56,805 nucleotides of DNA from positions 1 to 56,805 of the forward strand of contig CACYME010000032.1 of assembly GCA_902775475.1 (NCBI GenBank). The letters are read 5' to 3'. The position numbers were made by a program, and so were the translations under genes. The DNA comes from an uncultured Prevotellaceae bacterium (GTDB lineage Bacteria; Bacteroidota; Bacteroidia; Bacteroidales; Bacteroidaceae). This document shows, piece after piece, positions 34,670-42,940 of this stretch (the first letter of the stretch is position 1; each line of letters starts with the position of its first letter). The notes beneath the pieces were generated by a model. It did not search any database. It was not told the DNA's origin and saw only the letters and a program-made list of their open reading frames with translations.

Positions 34670-36853
34670 TTAGAACTGATAGCGGTTGTCCTGCACCTTA
34701 GCCTTGCTCTTCAGCACATCGAGGATGCTGGTGTAAGGATTGTACTGTGAAGGCATGAGCGACATAGCTGCACTGCGCATCAGCGAGTTAGCCTGCTGCT
34801 TGGCATCATAGGTAACGCCCTCCTTGGCCTCACGGCTGATGACGTTGAAGAGGAACACGCCGTTGGTGCCCTTGACAACGTTCTTCACGGTCTGGCCCAC
34901 TGCTGTAGCAGCCACAGCACCGCTCAGGCCGCGCTCACGCTGCCCCTTCACGTTGACGGTGGTGGGGAAGGTGATGCGAGAGATGGTGTCGAGCACGGCA
35001 CCCTTAGCAACAGCCTCAGCCACCGTCTTGGCACCTGCCAGCTGCTGGATGAGCTTCTCGGCCTTCTTGTCCTTCAGCACTTCGCCACGCAGATATTCCT
35101 CCACGCTCTGCTGGTCGAGGTAGCCCACGGGGTGAACCTTCGTCACGGCTACAGCCACGAAGCGGCCATCGGCAGAGTTCTGGTAAATCTCAGAGATACT
35201 TCCCTCGCTGGCCTGGTTGAAGGCCCACTTCACGGCCTCGCGGGTGTTCTGCAGCGGAGCATTGGTACCAATGGCGTTGGCATTGTTGCGCAGGTTCTGC
35301 TGGTCCATCACCTGGAAGTTGTACTTACCAGCGTTCTTGTCCAGGTCGGCAGCCGTAGAGCACTCGCTCAGATACTGGCTGAACTGGTTGAAGGCATTCT
35401 CATAGGTATCGTTCGAGAAGCGAACCTCATTGCTCACGATGGCTACATCATAGAGCATGACAGGCTGTTTGCGCTCCGTGACAACATAGAGGCGCACGTG
35501 GTCGCTCAGCGTCAGGTGCTGGGGCTCGTTCAGATTAGCTGCATGCAGAGCGGTGTAGAGAGCCTTGTTGTCAGCGCTCACATTCTCCTCGCTCTGGTAG
35601 GTATTGGCGCTGAACCAAGTCTTGGTAGCGCTCTGGCCCATGTTGACAGCAACAGTATCGAAGGGCACGCCGCTCTTCAGCACTGCCACCAAGCTGTCGG
35701 CAGTCTTCACGGCGTCATCGATGGTCTGGCCACCAACGCGGATGAACTGATAGCCAATAGAGTCGACACCCTGATAACGGCGGTTCAGGCGAACCACAGC
35801 CATGTTGTCAACCATCTTACCCGACTGGACGCTGCTATAGTTGAAGGGAGCGGTGACCTGCTTTTCAGAAAGCGTGTCAAGAGCAGCCTTCAGCGTTGCC
35901 GAGATGCGGTTCAGACCAGCCACGTTGTAGGGCATGCCCTCGTGGTAGGCCAGCGTGGAGCGGTGAGCACCCAGAATGTCGGCGATGTTCATGCTGTCGG
36001 CACGAAGCTCGTTGGCAGCTTCCACCAAGCCCTCGCGCAGCGTGTTGATATCGGTATCAGAAGGCTTCACGTTGCACACGACATACTTCACGTCGCGGGT
36101 CTCAGTGTCCCACTTGAACATTTCCTTCTTCTCGTCGTACTTGGCCTTCAGGTCTTTGTCCTCGATGGTCACGTCGTTGTCGTTGATACTGGAGAACAGG
36201 AGCGAGGCCAGCTCAATCTGGCTCTCCTGGCTGCTGCCGTCGAAGGCCATCTTGGCAGATACGTCGTTGGAGAGCATGCAAGCCTGGAGCAGGGTCATAT
36301 ACTTCGACTGAAGCAGCTGCTGGCGCATCAGTTTCTCAACGGTCTTCCAGTAACGGTCGAACTCGTCAAACTGCTCGGGCGACTGCTGCTGCAGATAGGT
36401 ATAAATCTGTGTCACGTTGTTGAAGTCGAAAGCACCCGTCTGCTGATTGTAGAACATGGGGATGAGGGGAAGGTTGCCCATCTGCAGGATGGGGTGAGTG
36501 CCGGTAGCGAGGATGTCCTTCATCTCCTGGTCGGTAACGCCCAGGCCGAGCTTTGCGGCTTCCTCTTCAATGATGGAGTTCTGAACGTAGTTGTTCCAGA
36601 CGAACTCACGGAGCTGATCCTCATCAACATCCTGTCCAATCTGCTTGAAAACGTTCTTGTACTCCTCAACGCTTGACTGATAGTCCTGGATGGACATCTT
36701 TGTGCCCATCACTTCACCCACTTGCTGACGAGCCTGATTGCTCGAGGTCTCACACGACCGTGTAAAGTCGGTTGCAATGAAGCCGAACAGAGCAAGGCCG
36801 ATAATACCTACCAGCCAAGGTCCCCAGCTTCTGATTTTTCCAATTGCTGCCAT
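34670..36853 (-). CDS. PpiD/SurA-like periplasmic folding factor
   Basis: 727 residues. One N-terminal membrane helix (GPWLVGIIGLALFGFIATDF) anchors a long periplasmic part that opens with a SurA_N-like chaperone domain (GTKMSIQDYQSSVEEYKNVFKQ...EEEAAKLGLGVTDQEMKDIL). Two PPIC-like segments may lie in the middle (about 240-480), but the canonical parvulin residues are not obvious, so isomerase activity is unsure. It is expected to help fold envelope proteins. It is the last gene of the OMP-lptC-CorC direction, but 90 bp and its own -7 box separate it from the gene before. Confidence 0.82.
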   Translation of the reverse strand: MAAIGKIRSWGPWLVGIIGLALFGFIATDFTRSCETSSNQARQQVGEVMGTKMSIQDYQSSVEEYKNVFKQIGQDVDEDQLREFVWNNYVQNSIIEEEAAKLGLGVTDQEMKDILATGTHPILQMGNLPLIPMFYNQQTGAFDFNNVTQIYTYLQQQSPEQFDEFDRYWKTVEKLMRQQLLQSKYMTLLQACMLSNDVSAKMAFDGSSQESQIELASLLFSSINDNDVTIEDKDLKAKYDEKKEMFKWDTETRDVKYVVCNVKPSDTDINTLREGLVEAANELRADSMNIADILGAHRSTLAYHEGMPYNVAGLNRISATLKAALDTLSEKQVTAPFNYSSVQSGKMVDNMAVVRLNRRYQGVDSIGYQFIRVGGQTIDDAVKTADSLVAVLKSGVPFDTVAVNMGQSATKTWFSANTYQSEENVSADNKALYTALHAANLNEPQHLTLSDHVRLYVVTERKQPVMLYDVAIVSNEVRFSNDTYENAFNQFSQYLSECSTAADLDKNAGKYNFQVMDQQNLRNNANAIGTNAPLQNTREAVKWAFNQASEGSISEIYQNSADGRFVAVAVTKVHPVGYLDQQSVEEYLRGEVLKDKKAEKLIQQLAGAKTVAEAVAKGAVLDTISRITFPTTVNVKGQRERGLSGAVAATAVGQTVKNVVKGTNGVFLFNVISREAKEGVTYDAKQQANSLMRSAAMSLMPSQYNPYTSILDVLKSKAKVQDNRYQF

Positions 36854-36905
36854 TTAATTTTGTTTGTTTTTTAATTATTTATTTTATGATTTTTCAATTC
36901 AGCCG

Positions 36906-36913
36906 ACAAAATT
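36906..36913 (-). promoter_or_regulatory. Promoter -7 box, PpiD-like gene
   Basis: TAATTTTG on the minus strand, 53 bp before the start codon. Confidence 0.5.
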
Positions 36914-36943
36914 ACAAATTTTGCGTGAAACAACGGCATTTTT

Positions 36944-38215
36944 TTACGAAAAATTGTCGTTTTCATCGACTTTTAGCCTCACAAGCTCGATTTTTGTGGC
37001 CGTATTCTTCACTATTTTGAATTCAAAGCGCCCAATCTTGACAATTTCGTTCAGTTTGGGGAAGCTCTGATATTCATGCAAGATGAAGCCGCCCACCGTC
37101 ATGTATTCATCACTTTCGGGCAGCTCAAGGCCGAACAGTTCGTTCACCTTCTCAATCTCAAGACGGGCCGAAAGCATGTACTCGCCATTGTCGAGACGCT
37201 TGGCCACATAGTTCACCGAATCGTGCTCATCCTCGATGTCGCCGAAGATTTCCTCAACAATGTCCTCGAGGGCTATCAGACCGCTGGTGCCACCGAACTC
37301 GTCAACCACCACGCCCATCGACTTCTTCTGCTGCAGCAGCGTCTGCATCATCTTGCTGGCCAGCATCGTCTCGGGCACGAAGGTCACCGTGCGGATGTGC
37401 TTCGTCCAGTCGGCTGGGTTACGGAACATCTCCTGTGAATGGATATAGCCCACGATGTGGTCGATGTCGTCATGATAGACCACAATCTTCGAGTGACCGC
37501 TCTCCACGAAGCGCTGCTTCAGCTCCTCTATCGTCGCCGTGTCCTCCACAGCGTCAATCTCCGTTCGCGGCACCATGCAGTCACGCACCTTTGTCTCAGA
37601 GAAGTCGAGGGCATTCTGGAAGATGCGCACCTCCTCCTCAATATCTTCATCGTTGCGGGCATTGTCGATGCTCGACTGCACCAGATAGTCGAGGTCCACC
37701 TTGGTGAACTCCTTGTCGGCAGCCTCATTGCTCATCTTGATGCCCACCAGTCGCAGAAGGCCCTTCGAGAGCATCGTGGCGAAACGGACAATAGGCCAGA
37801 GCACCACATAGCAGAGCCATGCAGGCAGGGCGAAGAACTGGAGCATGCCATTGGGATTAGACTTGAAGATGGTTTTCGGCAGGAACTCCCCCGTGAAGAG
37901 CACCACCAGCGTGGAGAGCAGCGTGTCGGCTGTCACACGCGAAGCATCGTCAAGGCTCCTGAAGAGCGTCTGGTCGAAAATCTGAGCAAAGAGAATGCCG
38001 TAGATGACCAGCGCAATGTTGTTGCCTACCAGCATAGTGGAAACAAAGCTGCTGGGATGGCGGTAGAACAAATCGATGGCCCGCTGTGCCGGCCCGTTCT
38101 TCTCGCGGGCCACCTCTGCCAACAAGCGGTTGCTCGACACGAAGGCAATCTCCATACCTGAGAAGAAGGCAGAGAATACCATTGTGATGAGTAGTCCTAT
38201 GATAAGCGCAGTCAT
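36944..38215 (-). CDS. CNNM/CorC-type transmembrane protein (hemolysin-like family)
   Basis: 423 residues. DUF21 (CNNM) domain with four helices at about 1-180 (MTALIIGLLITMVFSAFFSGMEIAF), a pair of CBS domains at about 200-325 (MVPRTEIDAV, VVYHDDIDHIVGYIH, VVDEFGGTSGLIALEDIVEEIFGDIEDEHD) and a C-terminal CorC_HlyC domain (SARLEIEKVNELFGLELPESDEYMTVGGFI). Relatives are linked to Mg2+/Co2+ efflux; the old hemolysin name is not well founded. It begins 17 bp after lptC and is probably co-transcribed with it. Confidence 0.9.
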   Translation of the reverse strand: MTALIIGLLITMVFSAFFSGMEIAFVSSNRLLAEVAREKNGPAQRAIDLFYRHPSSFVSTMLVGNNIALVIYGILFAQIFDQTLFRSLDDASRVTADTLLSTLVVLFTGEFLPKTIFKSNPNGMLQFFALPAWLCYVVLWPIVRFATMLSKGLLRLVGIKMSNEAADKEFTKVDLDYLVQSSIDNARNDEDIEEEVRIFQNALDFSETKVRDCMVPRTEIDAVEDTATIEELKQRFVESGHSKIVVYHDDIDHIVGYIHSQEMFRNPADWTKHIRTVTFVPETMLASKMMQTLLQQKKSMGVVVDEFGGTSGLIALEDIVEEIFGDIEDEHDSVNYVAKRLDNGEYMLSARLEIEKVNELFGLELPESDEYMTVGGFILHEYQSFPKLNEIVKIGRFEFKIVKNTATKIELVRLKVDENDNFS

Positions 38216-38232
38216 CGGTTCATTGCTTGTAA

Positions 38233-38910
38233 TTAATATTTCCGTCGTTTCTCTGGAGCGGGTCTCACGCTCTGCAGCTCCTCTGCCGTCGAGTCCTCCG
38301 GCGCTGCCGTTGTCTCGTCTTCCTCTTCCCCGTCCATGTCGTTTGCCAGGAACGAGCCTTTCGAGTTGGTCACCAGATAATGCTCCATGCCCTCGTCGCT
38401 GCGGAAATAGGTGCCCTCTAAGGTGCGCTCCGGCGTTACCACACGTGAAAAGACGTTGCTGTAGAACTCATGCCTCATGCCATCCCAGAATAGTTCCTCG
38501 CTGGTGTAGATGAGACCTTTCACGTTGCGGATATTCACCCGTCCGCGCAGTTTCCAAAGTCGCTGTTTATCAAAATACCACGCCGTGTCAGCCTGTATGT
38601 ACGCCTGTACGTGGAACTGTTCGTCGAACTGCTCGAAGAAGATGCCCTTCATGAACTCCCAGCGCGACGGCTGGCGCACCATGTTCACATCCCACCGCTC
38701 CGTGACAATACGATACTTAATGACGCCTGAGTCGCTGATGAGCGTATTCACCCCGTAGGTGGTCATCATCGACACCGAGTCCTCGGGGTTCACTGCAGCA
38801 GCCGTATGTTCCTGAGCCTCAGCACAGGAAATGGCCAGAGACAGCTGACAAGCGATGAACGCCACGGGCATCACCACGCGCACGACCGTTTTCAACAGCT
38901 TCTCACTCAT
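38233..38910 (-). CDS. lptC: LPS export periplasmic protein LptC
   Basis: 225 residues with an N-terminal hydrophobic segment (LLKTVVRVVMPVAFIACQLSLAISCA; the final AISCA could also be a lipobox) and the LptC beta-jellyroll: SGVIKYRIVTERWDV, QFHVQAYIQADTAWYFDKQRLWKLRGRVNIRN and a filament edge EGTYFRSDEGMEHYLV. LptC passes lipopolysaccharide from LptBFG to LptA. The C-terminus is an acidic Glu/Thr-rich tail. The start codon lies inside a degenerate AGTGATGAGTGA repeat, so GTG at 38913 and ATG at 38910 are both possible; ATG is preferred. The OMP gene is 24 bp upstream. Confidence 0.85.
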   Translation of the reverse strand: MSEKLLKTVVRVVMPVAFIACQLSLAISCAEAQEHTAAAVNPEDSVSMMTTYGVNTLISDSGVIKYRIVTERWDVNMVRQPSRWEFMKGIFFEQFDEQFHVQAYIQADTAWYFDKQRLWKLRGRVNIRNVKGLIYTSEELFWDGMRHEFYSNVFSRVVTPERTLEGTYFRSDEGMEHYLVTNSKGSFLANDMDGEEEDETTAAPEDSTAEELQSVRPAPEKRRKY

Positions 38911-38938
38911 CACTTCTCACTTATCACTCATCACTTCT
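38899..38938. repeat. Degenerate AGTGATG repeat spanning the lptC start
   Basis: Imperfect AGTGATG / AGTGATA / AGTGAGA units (minus strand) fill the gap between the OMP stop and lptC and supply the lptC start codon itself. Same class as the insertion in truA. Confidence 0.7.
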
Positions 38939-40236
38939 TAGTCGATTCTCCACTTGAAGAACCAGCGCTCGTTGAACGTCAGTCCCACGTTAATGCGGAA
39001 AGCATTCTCTGTGATGAGGTCCTTAGCCGACGTGTGCACCCACTGCGCACTGATGTTCAGCACCGAGCGGTTCTCCCACTTGTTCAGCAGTGGAAGCCCC
39101 AGGCCGGCGGTCAGTGCCAACTCCTTCGGACCGTCGTGCCCATTTATTTTATAATAAGGTGTAGCATAGGCAGCGCCAAGACGCAGGTGCACACGTTTCA
39201 GATAATTGCTCGGATGATTGGGGTCGGCAGCATAGTCGGCTCCTACGCTCACGCGAGTCCTGTCGCTCAGCAGTCCGCTCTGCAGGGCATATCGCTTGCT
39301 GTTCTCGTCGTAGGCGGCAAAGTCCACACTACCCCACTTCTGCTGCGTCACGTCGGCAGCCAGCGTCAGGCTCTGCTTGTGCGTCCAGCTCAGTCCAATT
39401 CCGTAGCTGTGAGGCAGTTGCAGGCCGTTGTTGATAGTAAACGTTGTGGTGTCGCTCACCAGCGTCGAGGTGTTCACGTTCAGTATGTCGCAGGTGGGGT
39501 CAGCCCCCAGCTTGTGGCCCAGGCCGAAGGTGGCACCCAGCGTCAGCACGTCGGTGCGGCTCAGCTTCTGCTGCCACTGCAGGCCCAGCGTCAGGGTGTA
39601 GTTGCTCACGCTGGCCTTGTAGGTCTTCGAGAGCGAGTTCACCGAGCTGTTGGCCGTCGTCGTCACGCCACGATCATAGTCACCCCAGAGATAGGCCAGA
39701 TTGAAGCCTATCGACAGCGGCTTCACCAGGTTCCAGCCAGCTCCGATGAATGCCTGGTGCATGCCGCCGCTGCCCATGTAGGTCTCAGTGATGCTACCGA
39801 TGGTGTTATTCAGATAGCTGCTGGTAGAGTAGCTGTAGCCGATGTCGCTGAAGGGCAGCACGCCCACGCTGACGCCCAGATGCTTCTTCACCCGGAACAG
39901 GGCCACGGCATAGTCGAAGTTGGCACTGCGGGCATTCACCCTCGTGCCACCCTCCTTGAAATTCGTCAGTTGCGCCGAAAGCCCGGCGTCGAAGACCATT
40001 GACTGCGAGTCCACCGCAGCATAGGAGGCGGGGTTCAGCGTGTTCACCAGCGTGCCTCCGCGCAGGCCGATGCCCGTACCACCCATGCCACGGCCCACGG
40101 CCTGCGACTGGTCGGAGAGCACACCCAGGCCAAACTGGCTGTAGGGCGATATGGTGCCGCTCTGCGAGCTGCTCTGAGCCAGCGAGGCCACCGAAAGCGT
40201 TGCAGCCAAGAGGCTGCCTAAAAGTCTTTGCTTCAT
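38938..40236 (-). CDS. FadL/OmpP1-like outer membrane protein
   Basis: 432 residues. Signal peptide MKQRLLGSLLAATLSVASLAQ, then SPYSQFGLGVLSDQSQAVGRGMGGTGIGLR, the conserved opening of the OmpP1/FadL/TodX group, and barrel strands ending in GLTFNERWFFKWRID. The group transports hydrophobic compounds, but the substrate here is unknown. First gene of a run with lptC and the CNNM protein, from its own promoter. Confidence 0.82.
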   Translation of the reverse strand: MKQRLLGSLLAATLSVASLAQSSSQSGTISPYSQFGLGVLSDQSQAVGRGMGGTGIGLRGGTLVNTLNPASYAAVDSQSMVFDAGLSAQLTNFKEGGTRVNARSANFDYAVALFRVKKHLGVSVGVLPFSDIGYSYSTSSYLNNTIGSITETYMGSGGMHQAFIGAGWNLVKPLSIGFNLAYLWGDYDRGVTTTANSSVNSLSKTYKASVSNYTLTLGLQWQQKLSRTDVLTLGATFGLGHKLGADPTCDILNVNTSTLVSDTTTFTINNGLQLPHSYGIGLSWTHKQSLTLAADVTQQKWGSVDFAAYDENSKRYALQSGLLSDRTRVSVGADYAADPNHPSNYLKRVHLRLGAAYATPYYKINGHDGPKELALTAGLGLPLLNKWENRSVLNISAQWVHTSAKDLITENAFRINVGLTFNERWFFKWRID

Positions 40237-40259
40237 TGCGAATTATTCGTTTCAGCCTG

Positions 40260-40267
40260 CAAAGTTA
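40260..40267 (-). promoter_or_regulatory. Promoter -7 box, OMP-lptC operon
   Basis: TAACTTTG followed by CAGG on the minus strand, 23 bp before the OMP start. Confidence 0.65.
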
Positions 40268-40356
40268 CTAATAAGATGCCGAACCACCAAATCTTTTTGT
40301 TTTTTTAGCCTTTCGGGCGAGGACGAAGTGACTATTCTACAAAACAAATGTATTTA

Positions 40357-41283
40357 CTAATAATGTATAAGAGGAGTTTTGCTATCGGTGAGGGCAAACT
40401 TGCTGATGCTTTCGCCGAGCATACGGATGAACTCCTTCGAGGATTTCTTCATGTAGACATTCTTCAGCAGATGGATACATCCCTCCATCTGCTTCTCCCT
40501 GCCATCGCCATCTACGACGGGAACGGCCCTCAGTCCTCGTTCGTAAGCCACTGTGCTCTCGCTCAATACGGTCACATAGTTCGACTCTCTCAGCAGTTTG
40601 AAGAGCAGATAGACCATATTCATCTCCACCTTGATGCGATACTGATAGCCCGAGCCGGCAATGGCAGCATCGAAGACATTACGGGCCTGTGTTCCCCGGC
40701 GCGACATGACGAGGTCGTAGCGCTGCAGCTCCTCGAATGTGACGGACTTCTTGCCTGCCAGGGCATGACGCTCACTGACAACAGCAGCCAGCCGGTGATG
40801 AAAGAGAATCTGGCTGTCAATCTTCGGATTAGCCACCGACGGCTTGAAGGCCAGCACGAAGTCGAGCTCGTGGTTTTCGAGCTGGGTCATGAGTTCTGCC
40901 ATCGTCGACTGCGTGACATTCACCTTCACGTGAGGGTATCGGCGTAGGAACGCCGTGACGGTCTCGGCCATGATGCTGGCAAAGGAGAAGGTGACGCCGA
41001 TGTTCAGCTCGCCCCCCTCGAGGTTTTTCAGCTCCTCCAGCCTCAGCAGGCAGTTGTCAGCCGAGTGCAGCGTCTCCTTGGCCAGCGGCAGCAGCGTCTG
41101 CCCGGCCTCGGTGAGCGAGACCTCATGGCTGTTTCTCAGGAAGAGCGGCTGCTGCAACTCGTTCTCCAATTGCAGAATCTGATGCGAGAGCGTGCTCTGA
41201 GTGATAAACAGTTCCTTTGCAGCGGTAGAGAAGTTGAGGGTCTCTGCCAGCTTGACGAAGGATTTCAGTTGTCTTATTTCCAT
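40357..41283 (-). CDS. LysR-family transcriptional regulator
   Basis: 308 residues. The winged helix-turn-helix covers about 1-60 (FSTAAKELFITQSTLSHQILQLENELQQPLFLR) and the effector domain about 88-300 (LNIGVTFSFASIMAETVTAFLRRYPHVKVNVTQ). OxyR-type paired cysteines are absent from the effector domain, so a peroxide sensor is not supported. It is divergent from the 30-residue membrane protein at 41519, which makes that small unit and lysR itself the natural targets. The ligand is unknown. Confidence 0.9.
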   Translation of the reverse strand: MEIRQLKSFVKLAETLNFSTAAKELFITQSTLSHQILQLENELQQPLFLRNSHEVSLTEAGQTLLPLAKETLHSADNCLLRLEELKNLEGGELNIGVTFSFASIMAETVTAFLRRYPHVKVNVTQSTMAELMTQLENHELDFVLAFKPSVANPKIDSQILFHHRLAAVVSERHALAGKKSVTFEELQRYDLVMSRRGTQARNVFDAAIAGSGYQYRIKVEMNMVYLLFKLLRESNYVTVLSESTVAYERGLRAVPVVDGDGREKQMEGCIHLLKNVYMKKSSKEFIRMLGESISKFALTDSKTPLIHY

Positions 41284-41309
41284 ATTGACATTAGTTTATA
41301 AGATGACTG

Positions 41310-41317
41310 CAAAGGTA
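41310..41317 (-). promoter_or_regulatory. Promoter -7 box, lysR gene
   Basis: TACCTTTG followed by CAGTC on the minus strand, 26 bp before the start. Confidence 0.65.
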
Positions 41318-41461
41318 GTCATTTCTGGCGGAACAGCAAAAACTTTGTTAGCAAAAAACGCCCTGCTTATCGAAGCCATCGATAGCTGCGATGCACTAAA
41401 ACTGCGGCGAATGCCGCCGAACAATTCATAGCCATGGGTTGCATCATGGCGGCAATTGGAG

Positions 41462-41469
41462 TAACTTTG
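41462..41469 (+). promoter_or_regulatory. Promoter -7 box, small membrane protein
   Basis: TAACTTTG followed by CATC; TTG at 41439 lies about 20 bp upstream as a partial -33. The gap to the lysR promoter (41318-41440) holds ATCG/CGAT and GGCGGCAT-like half-sites that could bind the LysR protein. Confidence 0.65.
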
Positions 41470-41518
41470 CATCGAGAAAAAGAAATACTCACCCTTAAAA
41501 AGAATAGGAGACATCGTT

Positions 41519-41611
41519 ATGTTTACATCGTTTTCAATGATTGTCCTGCTCGCAGCAGGCACCGCATTCAGCATCTGGATGGCAAAGCACGACAACCTGG
41601 AGGTTAACTGA
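41519..41611 (+). CDS. 30-residue single-span membrane protein
   Basis: MFTSFSMIVLLAAGTAFSIW then MAKHDNLEVN. One hydrophobic helix and a short charged tail. Support for a real gene comes from the surroundings: a -7 box 50 bp upstream, a purine-rich AATAGGAG 5 bp before the ATG, and a strong terminator 50 bp after the stop, together an isolated transcription unit of about 220 nt divergent from a LysR regulator. No family is recognised. Confidence 0.6.
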   Translation: MFTSFSMIVLLAAGTAFSIWMAKHDNLEVN

Positions 41612-41658
41612 TTTGCACCGCTCATCAGGGCATGATGCCCTCCGCTTGACAATCAAGA

Positions 41659-41698
41659 AAAAGCGGCCCGTCACCGAAGGGGTGGCGGGCCGCTAAGT
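41659..41698. terminator. Bidirectional terminator
   Basis: AGCGGCCCGTCACC / GGGTGGCGGGCCGCT with GAAG loop. It serves the small-protein unit on the plus strand and fba on the minus strand. Confidence 0.85.
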
Positions 41699-41727
41699 TG
41701 TTGTTTCGTTCTGCTATTGCAGGGGGA

Positions 41728-42738
41728 TTAGTCGAGCTGAGCCAGCTTGTTGTCAGAGCCGAGCACATCCACAATCTTGTGGATGTACATCTTCTTCATG
41801 TTCTCGCGTGCGGGCTTCAGATACTGGCGAGGATCGAAGTGGTCGGGATGCTCAGCCAGGTACTTGCGCACGGCGGCGGTCATAGCCAGACGCGAGTCGC
41901 TGTCGATGTTGATCTTGCAGACGGCGCTCTTCGAGGCCTGGCGCAGCTGCTCTTCGGGAATGCCTACGGCATCGGGCAGGTTGCCACCGTACTTGTTGAT
42001 GGTGTCCACCTCGTCCTGGGGCACTGAGCTGGAGCCGTGGAGCACGATGGGGAATCCGGGGAGCTTCTTCTCAATCTCGGCGAGCACGTCGAAGGCGAGT
42101 GGCGGGGGCACGAGCTTGCCGGACTTCGGGTCGCGGGTGCACTGCTCGGGCTTGAACTTGTAAGCGCCGTGGCTGGTGCCGATGGAGATGGCCAGCGAGT
42201 CGCAGCCGGTACGGGTAGCGAAGTCGATGACCTCCTCGGGCTTGGTGTAGTGGCTCACCTCTGAGGCCACCTCGTCCTCAACACCGGCGAGGACGCCCAG
42301 CTCGCACTCTACGGTGACGTCGAACTGGTGAGCATACTCCACCACCTGGCGCGAAATCTTGATGTTCTCCTCGTAGGGCAGCGACGAACCGTCGTACATC
42401 ACGCTCGAGAAGCCCATGTCGATGCAGTCCTTGCAGAGCTCGAAACTGTCGCCGTGGTCCAGATGGAGCACGATTTCGGGATGAGCGCAGCCCAGTTCCT
42501 TAGCATAAGCCACAGCACCCTCGGCCATGTAGCGCAGGATGGTAGCGTTGGCATAGTTGCGGGCACCCTTCGACACCTGCATGATGACGGGCGACTTCGT
42601 CTCGACGGCAGCCTGGACGATGGCCTGCATCTGCTCCATCGTGTTGAAGTTGAATGCGGGAATGGCATAGCCACCGCTGATGGCTCTCTTGAACATCTCG
42701 CGGGTATTCACGAGACCTAAATCTTTGTAGTTAACCAT
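41728..42738 (-). CDS. fba: Class II fructose-1,6-bisphosphate aldolase
   Basis: 336 residues. Zinc-dependent aldolase of glycolysis/gluconeogenesis: HLDHGDS contributes a zinc His and the catalytic region, GTSHGAYKF and VLHGSSSVP supply further zinc and phosphate ligands, and KINIDSDSRLA binds the second phosphate. The start at MVNYKDLG was chosen because the longer frame translates a TTGTTAAGTG-type repeat. The leader between promoter and start is built from that repeat. Housekeeping gene, complete. Confidence 0.95.
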   Translation of the reverse strand: MVNYKDLGLVNTREMFKRAISGGYAIPAFNFNTMEQMQAIVQAAVETKSPVIMQVSKGARNYANATILRYMAEGAVAYAKELGCAHPEIVLHLDHGDSFELCKDCIDMGFSSVMYDGSSLPYEENIKISRQVVEYAHQFDVTVECELGVLAGVEDEVASEVSHYTKPEEVIDFATRTGCDSLAISIGTSHGAYKFKPEQCTRDPKSGKLVPPPLAFDVLAEIEKKLPGFPIVLHGSSSVPQDEVDTINKYGGNLPDAVGIPEEQLRQASKSAVCKINIDSDSRLAMTAAVRKYLAEHPDHFDPRQYLKPARENMKKMYIHKIVDVLGSDNKLAQLD

Positions 42739-42797
42739 AATTGTTAAGTGTTTATTGTTTATTGTTAAGTGTTTATTGTCGGGCACTTATTGTTTAT
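42739..42797. repeat. Tandem repeat in the fba leader
   Basis: Two copies of TTGTTAAGTGTTTATTGT and partial copies, transcribed as 5' leader of fba. Falsely extends the reading frame (NKHLTINNKHLTI). A further short GAGAAAC run lies at about 42825-42840. Confidence 0.75.
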
Positions 42798-42803
42798 CGA
42801 GCG

Positions 42804-42811
42804 CAAAGGTA
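42804..42811 (-). promoter_or_regulatory. Promoter -7 box, fba
   Basis: TACCTTTG followed by CGCTC on the minus strand, 65 bp before the start. Confidence 0.65.
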
Positions 42812-42876
42812 GCAAATTAAAACGAGAAACGAGAAACGAGCAAAGAGAATTTTTTCGGATTTTAGGCAATTTAAGG

Positions 42877-42913
42877 TTTCGGCCGTCGCTGCCGGGTGCA
42901 ACGACGGCCGAAA
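42877..42913. terminator. Terminator after GH92
   Basis: TTTCGGCCGTCG / CGACGGCCGAAA perfect 12-bp stem with a 13-nt loop, 28 bp after the GH92 stop. Confidence 0.8.
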
Positions 42914-42940
42914 TGTCATGTTCGGTTTGCAAAAAGAAAA

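Noticed and set aside
40357-41283. OxyR assignment for the LysR protein
   Set aside because: The only Cys residues are in the linker helix and near the C-terminus, not the redox pair in the effector domain.
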